Source: Kiloniella sp.
GTDB lineage: Bacteria; Pseudomonadota; Alphaproteobacteria; UBA7985
DNA length: 64,000 nucleotides
NCBI GenBank assembly: GCA_002690455.1
Contig: NZET01000028.1
Span: 16,080-80,079 of the forward strand
Reading direction: 5' to 3'
Shown here in pieces: positions 63,620-64,000 of this stretch (its first letter is position 1; each line of letters starts with the position of its first letter). The position numbers and the translations under genes are program-made. Under the pieces are notes generated by a model. The model was not told where the DNA came from. It did not search any database and saw only the letters and a program-made list of their open reading frames with translations.

Positions 63620-64000
63620 TGATCGTGTTCCTGCTTCTGTGGTGTTGGGCCGCCGGCCAAGGCTTCCAGGCTCGCAACTTCGGTATCGCTCAGAGGGCGG
63701 CTGGGCACCCAGCAATAACCGTCCGGGTCCAGGATGTAGGCTTCACGAAGGCCGTGGGGCTTGTTAGTGGGGGGCTGAAGGACAACGCCACCTGACTCTG
63801 GCTCTCCCCTCGCCATTGATGCCGCCTTGGCAGTGGCAGAGTCGGGGTCAGTGTCGAACAGGCGCAGTTCGGCCCCCGCGCCCCGCGGCGCTGCCGTGGG
63901 CAGCAAGCCGGCAAGCGGGTTGGCATGATATGTGTGATCGGCGTGAAGTTGTAGGATCGCGCTGCCGTCCGGTCGACGCAGGATGGCGAAGTCAGTGGTG
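63616..64000 (-). CDS. VOC/glyoxalase-fold protein, 5' part missing (runs off right edge)
   Basis: The frame is open from the right edge (first complete codon at 63999) to the stop at 63616, 128 codons visible. The residues LQLHADHTYHANPLAG, ELRLFDTDPD, GVVLQPPTNKPHGLREAYILDPDGYCWVPSRPL are typical of a vicinal-oxygen-chelate domain, ending in the usual DPDGYxW metal-binding strand. The start codon is outside the window. It is coupled by GTGA to the glutathione transferase gene. Function within the VOC superfamily (glyoxalase, antibiotic resistance, dioxygenase-like) cannot be told. Confidence 0.8.
   Translation of the reverse strand, partial: TTDFAILRRPDGSAILQLHADHTYHANPLAGLLPTAAPRGAGAELRLFDTDPDSATAKAASMARGEPESGGVVLQPPTNKPHGLREAYILDPDGYCWVPSRPLSDTEVASLEALAGGPTPQKQEHDQ

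Overview
The window reads as a chromosomal segment of an alphaproteobacterium, probably marine and possibly close to Rhodobacterales, though I cannot fix the genus. The main evidence is a permuted two-piece tmRNA gene with an alpha-type SspB adaptor, an ATP12 chaperone gene, coupled serC-serA-serB genes, and non-pyrrolysine MttB and corrinoid-protein genes. The DNA is GC-rich by eye and densely packed, with many ATGA, TGATG or GTGA start/stop overlaps. I see no insertion sequence, prophage, plasmid gene or CRISPR array.

Layout from left to right. 1-202 is the 5' part of an alpha/beta hydrolase that runs off the left edge. 354-1613 is a DEAD-box RNA helicase. 1933-8579 (minus) is the rod-shape and elongasome operon mreB-mreC-mreD-mrdA-rodA, with a MaoC-like hydratase coupled to its end. 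8805-10245 (minus) is a corrinoid protein followed by a DUF1638 protein. 10454-11488 is an AEC-family exporter. 11533-16519 (minus) is serC-serA-serB followed by a D-lactate dehydrogenase-type flavoenzyme. A ferredoxin, leuA, ilvC, ilvN, ilvB and miaA follow, all on minus. 23686-28608 (minus) holds a CPBP protease, hflK, hflC and degP, and 28640-29590 holds thyX.

The middle third begins with ssrA (tmRNA), which has no protein-coding frame of its own, directly followed by sspB. DUF429 and ribbon-helix-helix genes come next, then a large AsmA-like protein. A minus-strand run reads small membrane protein, rarA, crcB, pseudouridine synthase, HAD phosphatase, ATP12 chaperone, pccB. After it come a second Do-type protease coupled to pdxA, an EamA transporter, a complete BMP-type nucleoside-like ABC transporter (ATPase, two permeases, binding protein, terminator), a dimethylglycine/sarcosine dehydrogenase-like protein, a membrane-anchored hydrolase, a small flavoprotein and tRNA-Leu(UAA).

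The right part carries the least familiar genes: a 1047-residue Asp/Ser- and repeat-rich surface-type protein, a PAPS-dependent sulfotransferase starting two bases after it, and an LptD-like outer-membrane protein, apparently one operon. Convergent to these lies an MttB-family methyltransferase, then a glutathione transferase and a VOC protein that runs off the right edge.

Functional threads: branched-chain amino-acid synthesis (ilvB-ilvN, ilvC, leuA, the last with what looks like a leucine leader-peptide attenuator), serine synthesis (with a probable serC leader RNA), envelope assembly and quality control (Mre/PBP2/RodA, two Do proteases, HflKC, AsmA-like, LptD-like), ribosome rescue (ssrA plus sspB), and methylated-amine or one-carbon metabolism (MttB, corrinoid protein, DUF1638, dimethylglycine dehydrogenase-like) scattered over several loci. 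All calls come from reading sequence only, with no database search.
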